DNA from: Nitzschia sp. pyKryTriq1
Taxonomy: Eukaryota > Bacillariophyta > Bacillariophyceae > Bacillariales > Bacillariaceae
Reading direction: 5' to 3'
NCBI GenBank assembly: GCA_956465555.1
Contig: OY101118.1
Span: 620,001-684,000 of the forward strand
Length of the DNA stretch: 64,000 nt
Shown here: positions 1 through 9,645 of the stretch, one piece after another
How the letters are laid out: every line of letters begins with the position of its first letter
Numbering within the stretch: position 1 is the first letter of the stretch
Made by a program: the position numbers and the translations under genes
The notes under the pieces: model-generated
Told to the model about the DNA's origin: nothing
Seen by the model: the letters and a program-made list of their open reading frames with translations, nothing else
Database searches by the model: none

Positions 1-222
1 GCAGGACGACACGACGAATGCCCTTCAAGCTCTGAAGGTGTAGTTGCAGTAGTTCCGAAACGTTAAATGAACAACGACTCTTCTATTTACTCGGGTGTTC
101 GGTACAAGTAACAGTACTACTGTGCAATATCATCGGATTTGAATGACACTTTAAAAATTAACACGAAACGATAGCATTATTTGGTCTGGTGCATTCCCGG
201 ATCTTCCTTTCTTTCAAGCGTC
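1..222. other. 3' flank of MGDG synthase gene
   Basis: No open frame or recognisable element. This is the downstream flank of the minus-strand gene that ends at 223. Confidence 0.5.
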
Positions 223-2289
223 TCATACCGACACTGGATCGGGGGAAACACTGACCGTTGATGCCGCTAAAGATACCTCCGCCAATGACGGTGTTGCGGA
301 AGTATCTCCATTCTTAGGAGAAGCGGACGGACTACTTTTCGTGGTATTCTTGGAATCATCCTGCAAATGAGTCTTGACGTAATGCTGCGCTTGAGCTACG
401 TGTTCGTTGTGCTCTCTCCACTTGAGTGTGGAATCACCAATCATTTGCACAATATCTCTTGCCGCGTGTGGGGCACCCTTGGCCTTAGCAGCTATGGACA
501 TTGCCTTGAGTTTGCCTTCATCATTCAGCCATTGAGCGACCTCTTCTCCGACAGCTTGAGGGTCTGTGTCCTGGCAAAAGGCCCCGAAGCCCCCATCGAC
601 GACATAGTCTACATTTCCTTCTTCTTGCCCGGGAAGGTAAGAGGTCAACATGACCGGTAGTGATAGAGCGGCGGCTTCAGAGATGGTTCCAGGTCCTGCC
701 TTGGAAATCAAAATATCAGCGGCGACCATATACTGAGCCATGTTGGTGATAAAGCCTAGGCCTACAACCTCGACCTTGCCCGGTTCATTTGTAACAGATG
801 ATGAGAAGAGGATGGGAGAGACAGCGGATTCGTCTGTGGTAGGAAGCTTAGCTTTTGTTTCATGCATTTGAATTGGGCCAATCGATGCGCATCTGTTGTA
901 GTTGAGTGTCCGGCTGGTAGAGTCCTTGGCTTTCGGACGGTTTTCGGTGGCCGACTCGGTCGACCCAGATGCATCAAGAGGTGATGATTTATCGTCCTTC
1001 TTTTCTTCTTCGATCGCCTTGGTAGGAGACGGAATAAAGACGGGATTGCTATCAGAGTTCATGATTGTCCCCGAGCTCAAGATCTTGCGCAGAGATCTGA
1101 AGCCTCCGGCTTCAATACATCCGACTGGAGAGATTTCGTCGTCTCCGCATCCACTCAAATCCGCAAACATGGCAGGCATGGCCGGAAAGAAGTTTCTTCT
1201 TGACGCTGAGGTCGACTTCTTTGGTCTAGAACTGTACTTCTGGAAGACCTTGTCCCAGTCGCGCTCTGCCAGCGACGTCTGGAGCGTTTCGTTGCGTCCA
1301 CAAACTACGCAAATGACAGCATTGATACCTTGCTTAACAAGCTCGCAGTAAAGGGCGTCAACAATGTTGGCAAGAGACCCTACGCCCTCACCTCCACCCA
1401 TGACGAGTAGTGTTTTTCGATCAGTGGCTGGCAATGCAAGCTCCGCACGCACTAGACGCTGATAGTTCTTGCCTTCTGGACTCATACGATCGCCCAGGCG
1501 TTCAGCCTCTACAGCAAAGTCATGACGGATAGGCAGTCCAAGCAGCACAAGTTTGTCGTCAGGAACCTTTCCTCGCTCCTTCGCCAGGTCATAAATCTGC
1601 TTTGATCCCACGAACATCTTTTCGACGCCGTTGGCAAACCAAGTGGAATGCGCGGAGCCCAGATCCGTCACCACCGTGAACATAGGCAGGTGCTTGCCAG
1701 TTTCGTGACTGATCTTTGCGCAACTGAGGATCGGCACGCTAGTCTGAAGAGGGTGGACACTGACCACCACATCTGGTTCGTACGCCTTGATCTTCTTCCG
1801 AATCCCACGCTCGCACATTACTGTCATAACCTTTATGTTGGTGTCCACCGCCCGCTCCATAAACCGCGAGTTGGTGACTCCGTACAGCAGTTTCCACTGC
1901 GAGGGGTGTGCGCTCAAGTGTTTGTAATACGACACAATCGAGTTGTAAGGAGGCAGGTAAGCTTCTGTGGCCAGGTCCACTAGGTCGTAAGTCGACCCAG
2001 GGAATAATATTTCAAATTGGCCCGCTAGCGACTGAGCACTTGCTCGGTGACCACCGCCCGTGTCGGAAGACAGGAAGAGGACCTTAATTGCTTTCTTCGG
2101 TTTTCCATCTGGACATAAGGCAGGCTCGTCAGTAGGAGACAAGACTTCTGGAATACTCGTCGCCGTTGCTGCGGTTGCTGTTTCCTGTTTATTATCAGTC
2201 GAAACATGGCTCTTGTCAGAAAACGGTTCTTCCGAAGGTTTACTACTCATTGTGGTTGGCTCTTCAGCTGTGGCGGTTGTATTGGACAT
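223..2289 (-). CDS. MGD: Monogalactosyldiacylglycerol synthase (GT28 family)
   Basis: Transfers galactose from UDP-galactose to diacylglycerol, making MGDG, the main plastid membrane lipid. The 688-aa product has the N-terminal MGDG-synthase block starting with a Gly-rich loop (FLSSDTGGGH, about residues 72-81) and then the block around VVSVHPLQ, VVTDLG and WFANGVEKMFVGS. The C-terminal UDP-sugar half contains GFITNMAQYM, DILISKAGPGTISEA and LPGQEEGNVDYVV. The first ATG is at 2289; the frame is open a little upstream only from a TTG. Oddities: about 170 low-complexity Ser/Lys/Glu-rich residues (roughly 335-505) are inserted between the two Rossmann halves, where plant and bacterial homologues have a short linker. 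The N-terminus is Thr/Ala/Glu-rich without an obvious ER signal and ASAFAP transit motif expected for a diatom plastid protein, so an upstream exon or an extraplastidial location is possible. Family call is firm; location is open. Confidence 0.93.
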   Translation of the reverse strand: MSNTTATAEEPTTMSSKPSEEPFSDKSHVSTDNKQETATAATATSIPEVLSPTDEPALCPDGKPKKAIKVLFLSSDTGGGHRASAQSLAGQFEILFPGSTYDLVDLATEAYLPPYNSIVSYYKHLSAHPSQWKLLYGVTNSRFMERAVDTNIKVMTVMCERGIRKKIKAYEPDVVVSVHPLQTSVPILSCAKISHETGKHLPMFTVVTDLGSAHSTWFANGVEKMFVGSKQIYDLAKERGKVPDDKLVLLGLPIRHDFAVEAERLGDRMSPEGKNYQRLVRAELALPATDRKTLLVMGGGEGVGSLANIVDALYCELVKQGINAVICVVCGRNETLQTSLAERDWDKVFQKYSSRPKKSTSASRRNFFPAMPAMFADLSGCGDDEISPVGCIEAGGFRSLRKILSSGTIMNSDSNPVFIPSPTKAIEEEKKDDKSSPLDASGSTESATENRPKAKDSTSRTLNYNRCASIGPIQMHETKAKLPTTDESAVSPILFSSSVTNEPGKVEVVGLGFITNMAQYMVAADILISKAGPGTISEAAALSLPVMLTSYLPGQEEGNVDYVVDGGFGAFCQDTDPQAVGEEVAQWLNDEGKLKAMSIAAKAKGAPHAARDIVQMIGDSTLKWREHNEHVAQAQHYVKTHLQDDSKNTTKSSPSASPKNGDTSATPSLAEVSLAASTVSVSPDPVSV

Positions 2290-3789
2290 GTTCAAGCTAA
2301 GTGATGATTGATGATATTGTATCCAACGAATTCAAGGAACACACAAACAGATGATGTAGCCCAAGAACAAACTCGATTGAAGATTGTAATAAAAAATCAG
2401 TTGCTAGCCACCGGTAGCTTGAAGCAAGCGAAGAATGAACAAAAAATGGACGCGATGTGTGACGCCGCGATAAAGCAAAGGCCGGGAACGACCACGCGAC
2501 ACAATTTCAAGTGCTCTGATTTGCTCCACGCGACGACGACGCGACCACCCCATTTTCAATTATTTGGGAGCACACGGGCCCGTCCGGAAGCGCCGGTCCA
2601 CCTACGATTCGAATTCCTGGTACGAATTGTACGTGGCGTCACCGTAGCCAGAGCTGTTGGTGGTTGGAGGTTGACACTTTTCTAGCTAATTTTGTCGCAC
2701 GTAACGGACGAGGGCGATTTGATCAAGTTTGATCGAATCTCGCGCGTCCGTCCTCAGATTCATTCTTCAACGAACAAAGTCGAACATTCGTCACTCACCG
2801 TCGGACACCCATCGCAACAACAATCGCAATAAAATTGGGAAAATGTGGTCTTTGGGAAGCGGAGGAGGATTCGTGGAGCACACATTTCATAGCTTTTGCA
2901 GGTTGAAAATGAAGCAATCAAAGGAGGAACCATGATATTTCTTGTGTCTCGTTGTTTTGATTTGTGGTTCTTGGCTTGGTTGTCAGCCTACGTCCCCACC
3001 TGATGGATGATGTGTGATGTGTCGCTTCTCAAAGAATTCTTTTTTGGCATCTCGTGCAGAGCATGATGAATTCGAGAATGTCATCCGCGTGTGGTGCTAA
3101 TAATAACACAAATTGAAATAATTAATGTGGCAGGAAAAGGCGGCGTACTCGCAATACCTTAAGTAACCATGTCCCTTTTGTGTCGAAAGACGAAAGCACA
3201 CAATAAAAAATATAAATTCAATAATCACTACTAGTACTAGTTAGTATGAACAACTACTACGAATATATTATCGTAAATCGTAAAGCAGCGAAAAAGTTTT
3301 CTGTCTAATTTACTAGTAGTTACTACTAGTACCTTGACGGTCGATAGCAATTTATCTCCCTTGCGCTACTACTACTTCTACTCCAGTATCATATTCGTTC
3401 TGTAGACTATGAGTATTGTACTACTTCTTGCTGTTCTGTAAACATGGGAGCAACAAGTTGTAGTTTTCCTGTATGATAGTCTACTGTTCTTGACCTGTCT
3501 CAAGTGTAGTAGAGTACTCATACTGGCCTACCCGTGTTTATAGTTTTGCAAAGGGCTCCGGTGCAACTTTTTTCATACTGTAGAGAAGCAGAGTAGCTGG
3601 TACGGGTACGCTACGAATACTGGTGTGTGGTATTTAGACGACGACTCTCGCTAGTTTTCATGGGACGATGAACAGAATGTATTCTAACATATGTGTTCTA
3701 TTTTAAAATTGCGTTTACGGTTCACTTACATCATAGTATAGTCAAGTTGAGTGTATACGTAGAAATAGTTGGATGGATGGAGTTTGCTT
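2290..3789. other. Intergenic region, divergent-side spacer
   Basis: No convincing gene. The short open frames here lack coding character. The stretch 3220-3620 is rich in TACTAGTA/TAGTAGTA words and holds one copy of the motif ATCGTAAAGCAG (about 3275) that recurs near 16760 and 48355. The 5' flank of the MGDG synthase gene lies at 2290-2700. Confidence 0.5.
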
Positions 3790-6141
3790 TTAGAATTGCA
3801 CTGTATCGGAGGCGTACACTGGAAGGTGAGATGAGCCTCGCTGGGAAGACGTAAAACGCGGAGAGGGCTTTCGGCGGGCGGAAGACCGCAATAACTGAGA
3901 GGGTGACATGGATGATTGGGTTTTGAAGGCTGTGACTTCCGGATCCGCGTACGTTTTGATGCGATGCCCCGGTGGATTCCGTGGTTTACTGCGAGAGTGC
4001 GTTTTAGATCGTTTTCGTCGTGCATTCGTCGCATGGTCGATGGGGGTAGGGGATCGGCCCCGTTCGGGAGATTCTGACGACTCTATCTTCCCGCAGATTA
4101 CATCCATGGCAGGTTCCCCATTGCCGTACGGAGAAAAACCTTGGCTGACGTAATTCCATGCCATCCAAAGTCTATTGTCATCGTCGTTCCCTTGCACATC
4201 TGTGTCATTGCCATCATCTGTCCTAGTGTCATCACATTGTGAAGTCCATAGATTCACAGACGACATATATGTGTTTTTGTTGGACATTGACGGAGTCTTG
4301 GGGTCAACCCAGTAGGGTGCACAAACCGAAGTAGGAGATGTGTTCGACTTTCGTACTTTTCCTGCCTGTTCTTGTTCCACGCGATGGAACTCCTCCATGG
4401 CCGCGCAATGTCCATTAAGAAAGCCGGTCATACTGAACGAGTCACCAGTTGACTGCGGCTTTTCCGGAAAAGCTTGTCTTTCCCAGTCATCGGCAGGATT
4501 GGGAACGGAGATGCGGGGTTTGTTCTTTTGTGGTTTTCCCACAGTCGTTGTCGTGACCACTCGAGCGACGGACTGTCCCAAGTGCAACACACCAACGTCT
4601 TGTTGTTTGGGAGAAGAACGCGATGTCTTGGTCCGCGAGGGACGCGCTCTGGCGGATCTTGGAATATTGGACAGAAACGGGGGTGGTTGATCCAGTAATT
4701 CATCCGATTGGTCTGCCGGAAGCACCTCTTGTGTTCGAAGGTTCCTCGTCGACAACGATGATCCTCTGCTACTACCGGGACGTCGTTTGTTGCCATAGTT
4801 GTACACAATGTGATCGTCACCATCTTGGGCAGGAGTCGCTTCGTACGCTTCAAAGAGAGATGCGGGTGGGATGGAGATGGCGGAGCCATCGGTGGGGCAC
4901 GATAGTTGACTAGGTGTGCCGGGAGAAGTCACCTCAATGCCTTCTCCCACAAAGTCGTCAAACTCGCTCATGCGTTTGTGCGGACTTCCACCTCCATGAA
5001 ATTCGTTTTGATAACTGTTATTGGGACCCCCACTGAGAACGGTGGCCTTGAACATGCTGTCCTGGTCACTTTTGCTCCTGTTCCTTCTCATAAATACCAG
5101 TCCGATAATACCAAATACGGCAAAGACAAAGCCCATGAGCAATCCCGATGCCTGTCGACTCATTCCCTGTTCTGTTTGGCCGTTTTGCGCTTCGTTGACC
5201 TGGCTGACAGAGGAGCTCGGCTGGTTCAAAAAGTAGAGATCCGCAATCCCCATGTCGGGGTTTACAAATTCCGAAGTAAAGGGTTGCAACATGCGGCGGT
5301 TGGATTTTTCGGGTCCATTGATCGCGTCTCGCAATGTGCTCCAGACAGCATCTTGGATTTCCATGGTCGTCAGATCCGAGGTGTCTGACAGGTACACTTT
5401 CAACGAGCTCTGCATGACAAAACAAAAATAAGCAGTGTCGTCGTACCCTTTAATATTTTTGCATTCGACCGCGGTAAACGTGCTTATCATGTCAGTGCCA
5501 ATCCCTTGGATGTCCGACTCTGCTGCCAGCGAACAGTCGACCAACTCGAGCGCCAAATAGTCTTGGAATAGTCCGTCCAGTACCGTCGTCAGCATGGATA
5601 GAGGTGAACCTGCTTCGGTGAGAAGCTCGTAGCTGATGTCGACCGTTTCCGACGTGGATGTTTCATAAACGTCTCCAGCCTGAGCCGCTTGACAAGAGGC
5701 ATGTATCGGGGTAGGAGCAGAAGTGACGGGAGAAGCGTCAGGGGCGACATCATAAGAGTCTAGTTCTTCGAACTCAACTTCAGGTGGAGATGAGGTAGGA
5801 GAAGAAGTTAAAGACGGTTGTCCTGGTGTCAGACCGGGAGCAAAAACATTATCGGGGTCCTCATCCTCATCCTCATTTTCGTCCTCACTTGGACCTGCTG
5901 TCGGAGCTTCAGAAAAATCGTCCTCCGTCTTCGCCTTGCCTGGTAAACGGCGTCGCTGATTGTGTTGGCGATTACTCCTACCGGTACGAGTACCTCTCAC
6001 GCTTCGCATGTTGTATCCATCCACATTCCACGAGTTGTCCTTGGCATCCACCTTGTGATTAATATTGTTTAAAAAGCCAAGTGTAGTGAGGAGCATCATG
6101 AAGAACACAACAGGTGAAAGATTCTTGTTTGTCGTCTTCAT
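3790..6141 (-). CDS. Single-pass membrane protein of unknown function
   Basis: 783 aa, no named family recognised. A hydrophobic N-terminal segment (about residues 10-26) looks like a signal peptide or anchor. An acidic, Pro/Ser/Thr-rich linker follows (about 70-145). Next comes a Cys-containing folded ectodomain (about 150-305) with the pattern of a small extracellular module. One transmembrane helix sits at about 333-351 (GLLMGFVFAVFGIIGLVF) and is followed by a basic stop-transfer MRRNRSK. The last ~430 residues are predicted cytoplasmic, low-complexity, and rich in Ser, Arg and Pro with many RxxS sites. The topology (signal, ectodomain, one TM, long disordered tail) resembles a receptor-like or scaffold protein, but there is no kinase domain. 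ATG at 6141 is the first in frame. Confidence 0.75.
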   Translation of the reverse strand: MKTTNKNLSPVVFFMMLLTTLGFLNNINHKVDAKDNSWNVDGYNMRSVRGTRTGRSNRQHNQRRRLPGKAKTEDDFSEAPTAGPSEDENEDEDEDPDNVFAPGLTPGQPSLTSSPTSSPPEVEFEELDSYDVAPDASPVTSAPTPIHASCQAAQAGDVYETSTSETVDISYELLTEAGSPLSMLTTVLDGLFQDYLALELVDCSLAAESDIQGIGTDMISTFTAVECKNIKGYDDTAYFCFVMQSSLKVYLSDTSDLTTMEIQDAVWSTLRDAINGPEKSNRRMLQPFTSEFVNPDMGIADLYFLNQPSSSVSQVNEAQNGQTEQGMSRQASGLLMGFVFAVFGIIGLVFMRRNRSKSDQDSMFKATVLSGGPNNSYQNEFHGGGSPHKRMSEFDDFVGEGIEVTSPGTPSQLSCPTDGSAISIPPASLFEAYEATPAQDGDDHIVYNYGNKRRPGSSRGSSLSTRNLRTQEVLPADQSDELLDQPPPFLSNIPRSARARPSRTKTSRSSPKQQDVGVLHLGQSVARVVTTTTVGKPQKNKPRISVPNPADDWERQAFPEKPQSTGDSFSMTGFLNGHCAAMEEFHRVEQEQAGKVRKSNTSPTSVCAPYWVDPKTPSMSNKNTYMSSVNLWTSQCDDTRTDDGNDTDVQGNDDDNRLWMAWNYVSQGFSPYGNGEPAMDVICGKIESSESPERGRSPTPIDHATNARRKRSKTHSRSKPRNPPGHRIKTYADPEVTAFKTQSSMSPSQLLRSSARRKPSPRFTSSQRGSSHLPVYASDTVQF

Positions 6142-6943
6142 CGTTGTGGTGACACAAGTCGCTTTCTTAAGTCTCTAGAATTAACAAAGTGAAAGAGTAG
6201 ACAAGGCTAGGGAGAGACTTTCACTTGCTCTTCCTTTTGCGCTGATAACCGAGAGATGATACTGTAGAACAATGATGTGTTCGTATGTTGGTGGTTTGAG
6301 CACAAGATCCCAGTGGCGGGAGACCGCGTTGCGTCGAGGTTTTGAAAAAGTGAGTCGTTGGTGTTTGTCGGCACTCCAATTTCAAAATGGGTACCATAGG
6401 CTATTTTTATAGCATCAGACATAGAAGACACATCTTATAAAATAAAAAACCGTCGGTCTGACCTCCGCTCATAGGGTTCTCATTTCTCAAAGCGGTGGTG
6501 GAAATCGAAGAACAGGCTGCTGTACTGTACTGGTACGTACACTTCGGTACTTTCGTACAGTAACGGTACTGGTACAGTACCGTACTGGTACCGCTATGTA
6601 CTGTAAATGTTGGCAAACCGCACGTCGTTTCAGGCGACGGCAAGCAGTAGGCCTGCGCGTGTGTTCGTTTTGGTGGTTGTCACGCACGGGCATGCAGGGG
6701 AACCCAACCGTGCGCTCGTGCGTTCCATTCATATTTTGGAACGTGATCGTTCTTTCGTTGCCACCACAATCACAAATCACAACATCAAAACAAAGATAAT
6801 ACAAATATTATTGTCGACACTCAACGTACATTATTTATTATTGGAGATAACATCTCCATTCCAGATATTCACAGCGTCATCAAAATACTTCCAAGCACAA
6901 AGCCTGGATACTAGTTAGCTATCCGAGCCGAAACCGCGACATC
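6142..6943. other. Divergent intergenic region with GTAC tract
   Basis: Spacer between two divergently transcribed genes. It contains a dense tract of GTAC/TACTGTAC/GGTACC words at about 6520-6606. ORFs here overlap this low-complexity DNA and are not supported as genes. Confidence 0.55.
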
Positions 6944-7741
6944 ATGGCGTCAACTAGTCTTATTCCTCCCCAGCAGCATCCTCCCACCAATCACAGTAGC
7001 GAATTGGCGGACAGCGCCGAATCTGCGGAAATTGTTCCGCAGTGGCCAGCTCTCAACCCGGATCACAATAAGAACAATAAAGACAGCGAGTGGGAAATCG
7101 TTGGGGTTCCCAACACGGCACCTGTGGTGACATTCGACCCGGAGGCTCTCAGTAAAAATCCACGGAACCCCAAGGTTCTCAAACATGCGCAGTCCTCTCC
7201 AGATTTACGTGCATTTCATGTCGACGATGACAGCGAGAACGACGAAGAGACTTCATCTGCCGTTCTAGTCGAAGATGAAACGTCCATGGCTTCCTCAAGC
7301 ATGGACTTGGTATCGGAGCCGCCCTCGGTTTGGTCTGCGGGATCCAACAATAAATCCTTCAAGGATGCGATTCTGCAGAAGCCATCCGTATCGTGGTCCA
7401 CTACTAGCACTACGACGGCGCCCAAACAGCTGAAAAAGGTGTTCAAACCTAAAATTGTGGTCGTGAAGCCACTGTCACAAAAGGCAGCTGCGGGAATGAG
7501 ACGGCCGAAAAGTATGGGGAATTTGAGGTCGTTAGATCACATTCTAGAAGATCATACTGCGGACGAAGGAGGAGGAGCAGTCTTGGGTGAAACAGATGCG
7601 GTTGATTTTTACAAACGCAAAGAACAAGGAGCACTGGGACGAAAAAATGGACAAAAGGTTCGACCTGATGAGGCCAAGCGCTTGGAAATTACCATGGCAA
7701 AGAAAACCTTGCAGAAACAGCGTCAAATGCAGCGAGGATAG
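6944..7741 (+). CDS. Hypothetical protein, 265 aa
   Basis: No family recognised. Start ATG at 6944 follows ATC (atcATGGCG) and is the first Met. The product is hydrophilic with no signal peptide or membrane helix. It has an acidic middle (about residues 90-110), a Ser/Thr-rich stretch, and a basic C-terminal third with short charged runs (KKTLQKQRQMQRG at the very end). Such composition fits an intrinsically disordered nuclear or cytosolic protein. Codon use and an uninterrupted 265-codon frame support it as real. It is convergent with the GFA-like gene that ends at 7909. Confidence 0.65.
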   Translation: MASTSLIPPQQHPPTNHSSELADSAESAEIVPQWPALNPDHNKNNKDSEWEIVGVPNTAPVVTFDPEALSKNPRNPKVLKHAQSSPDLRAFHVDDDSENDEETSSAVLVEDETSMASSSMDLVSEPPSVWSAGSNNKSFKDAILQKPSVSWSTTSTTTAPKQLKKVFKPKIVVVKPLSQKAAAGMRRPKSMGNLRSLDHILEDHTADEGGGAVLGETDAVDFYKRKEQGALGRKNGQKVRPDEAKRLEITMAKKTLQKQRQMQRG

Positions 7742-7908
7742 AGCTAGAACATCCGCATTATTTGGTGTCAACGACCAGATGATGTATCTCACCGCCCCAA
7801 CACAGTCATTATTTAAAAACGAATCATGGGTTTGATTTCCATGATATAAAAATTGCAACTATCAAATCTACTGAACGGTGATAGCGGCTCGCTCAATTTA
7901 TATTCGTT

Positions 7909-8529
7909 TTACTTGGAGGTTTCCGATACGAAAATAATGCTGCCGCGTCCTATGCTGTCAAGAATATTGTCAAAGGTCTCACCTACTGCATCCTGGCGTA
8001 TCTCCCGCTGCATGGATTCCATGTGCTTGGCAAAGACTTCTTCCCATCCTGTTTCCCCAGTGATCGAGCCGTCCTCTTCCTTTACCCAAATACCCATGAA
8101 TGGCGGATATTGCGCCAGACGATCGGGTCCCCATTGGTTGCTAAACCATCGCGAGGATGCCATAAACGGAAGGTCGGTGTTTCTCCAAACGGGAAAGTCG
8201 GAAGCGGTGGTCACGCAGTTGCCGTCGTATACAGAATGTCGTCCCAACATGAACGTGTTACAGCATGTCGTCGCGATATTCGTTACCTGAGTCCGTGGTG
8301 TTAGTTTGTAACCAAATAGAAACTCGCGACCCCTCACAATATTAACACGATCGTCCCATTTGGAGTTCAGAAGAGGCTTGGTGGATACGGCGGGCCCACC
8401 CAATTCTTCCAGATATCGAACTCGTGCAAAGCAATGGTTGCAGCAGCACTCGGTGGATACCCTCGGACTGCTATCCGTGAATTCTATCTGGACATTGCCA
8501 CAGCGGCATGTCATGGATGCCTTTGACAT
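7909..8529 (-). CDS. GFA/CENP-V-like (Mss4 fold) zinc-binding protein
   Basis: 206 aa from the ATG at 8529. The frame continues upstream to 8799, but that extension is not conserved-looking, and MSKASM precedes the domain directly. The N-terminus carries the family signature of paired cysteines: CRCGNV (about residues 7-12) and CCCNHC (about 26-31), with later cysteines in ATTCCN. The GFA (glutathione-dependent formaldehyde-activating-like) family binds structural zinc through such pairs; most eukaryotic members have no proven substrate, so an enzyme activity is not claimed. The remainder is rich in aromatic residues (WRNTDLPF, RWFSNQWGPDRL), as in algal GFA-like proteins. Probably cytosolic; no signal peptide is seen from this start. 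Confidence 0.62.
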   Translation of the reverse strand: MSKASMTCRCGNVQIEFTDSSPRVSTECCCNHCFARVRYLEELGGPAVSTKPLLNSKWDDRVNIVRGREFLFGYKLTPRTQVTNIATTCCNTFMLGRHSVYDGNCVTTASDFPVWRNTDLPFMASSRWFSNQWGPDRLAQYPPFMGIWVKEEDGSITGETGWEEVFAKHMESMQREIRQDAVGETFDNILDSIGRGSIIFVSETSK

Positions 8530-9645
8530 GTTGGTACTTGCCAGTGTTGCGAAACCAAAAGGATATTGAGTAGTCAGGAGAGATTGTTGTGCTGCTGCTA
8601 CTAGTAGATAGAGACGACTCCTCGGAGCTACACTCCCGAAGTAGACAACAGACACAATACTGTAGAACGTTACTGTAGTAGTGCAGTGTGAATCATCAGC
8701 CCACAACAAGTGCGCGCGTGGTGCATTACCATTACTGTACGTGTAGCTGTTGTAGAAAATTCCGACTCTTGACTGAAACTGGACTGGATTTTCAACCAAT
8801 CATACCCACCAGGGTCGATGATTCTTCCAAAACATTTCCTTCTATTGAGATATTTCCCTAGTACAATACGCTCTGCGGATGATCAGCTCATTCCAAAACT
8901 TTGGAATGACGTCTACCTCATGGCCTCTCACACCTACATTGTGGTACAAAGACTTCCAAGATGACCCTACCATTGGTTCTGAAGTGAAAATAAAAGCTGC
9001 GATGTGTTAGTAGTATACTACTATTGTTCCTACTCTCTACTCTACCAGTACTAGAGTTCTACTAGCTACTCTACTCGAGGGATTACTCCAGGGGTAAATA
9101 ACACTCTTATTTACCCCTGGATTACTCTGTACGCGCTCCGGTCGATGGAGTCATGCAGTGTCTGAGTGCTAACCCACGATCGAGGGTTGTTGGATGGAGG
9201 GCTTGACTCATATGATTAATCACAAATCGAGTCCAGTTTCAGTCACCAGTCAGGATTTCCTACTGTACGACACTAATGCACGCGCGCACGTGATGTGCGT
9301 ACCGGTATGTTGTACTGACTTATTCCTTGCTTAGCTTGTACCATCAAGTTACAGTATACGAACCGGTATAACAATAATCATTCCAGAGGGCATATATATG
9401 GAGATCACCAGCGAGGCGATTTGCTCTAAGTACACTAATATCGCATAAGGAGATTAGAAATCAGCGATATAGGTAGAAATGTATATCATATTCATGGATA
9501 AAGTATTTTATCTTATCTGATTCCCACGCCCGCCCGCCCTCCAAGGTCAACAAATTTCTTGAACAGAAAAAAAGTTGCATCCATTGTAATCTTTGTTCTC
9601 ATCTTCACACACGCATCGCCATCAGACGTGTTGCTCACTTTAGCA
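8530..9645. other. Intergenic region with perfect hairpin
   Basis: Shared 5' flank of the GFA-like gene and the gene starting at 9646. It holds a perfect hairpin (9088-9120), TACTAGTA-type words near 9010-9070, and a GTAC/CCGGTA tract near 9295-9375. A frame open from 9559 starts with TTG and is treated as 5' leader. Confidence 0.5.
9088..9120. repeat. Perfect 14-bp inverted repeat (hairpin)
   Basis: Arms CCAGGGGTAAATAA and TTATTTACCCCTGG pair perfectly around a 5-nt loop CACTC. The hairpin is bordered on both sides by the direct repeat GGATTACTC, reminiscent of a tiny foldback insertion with a target duplication. Confidence 0.85.
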
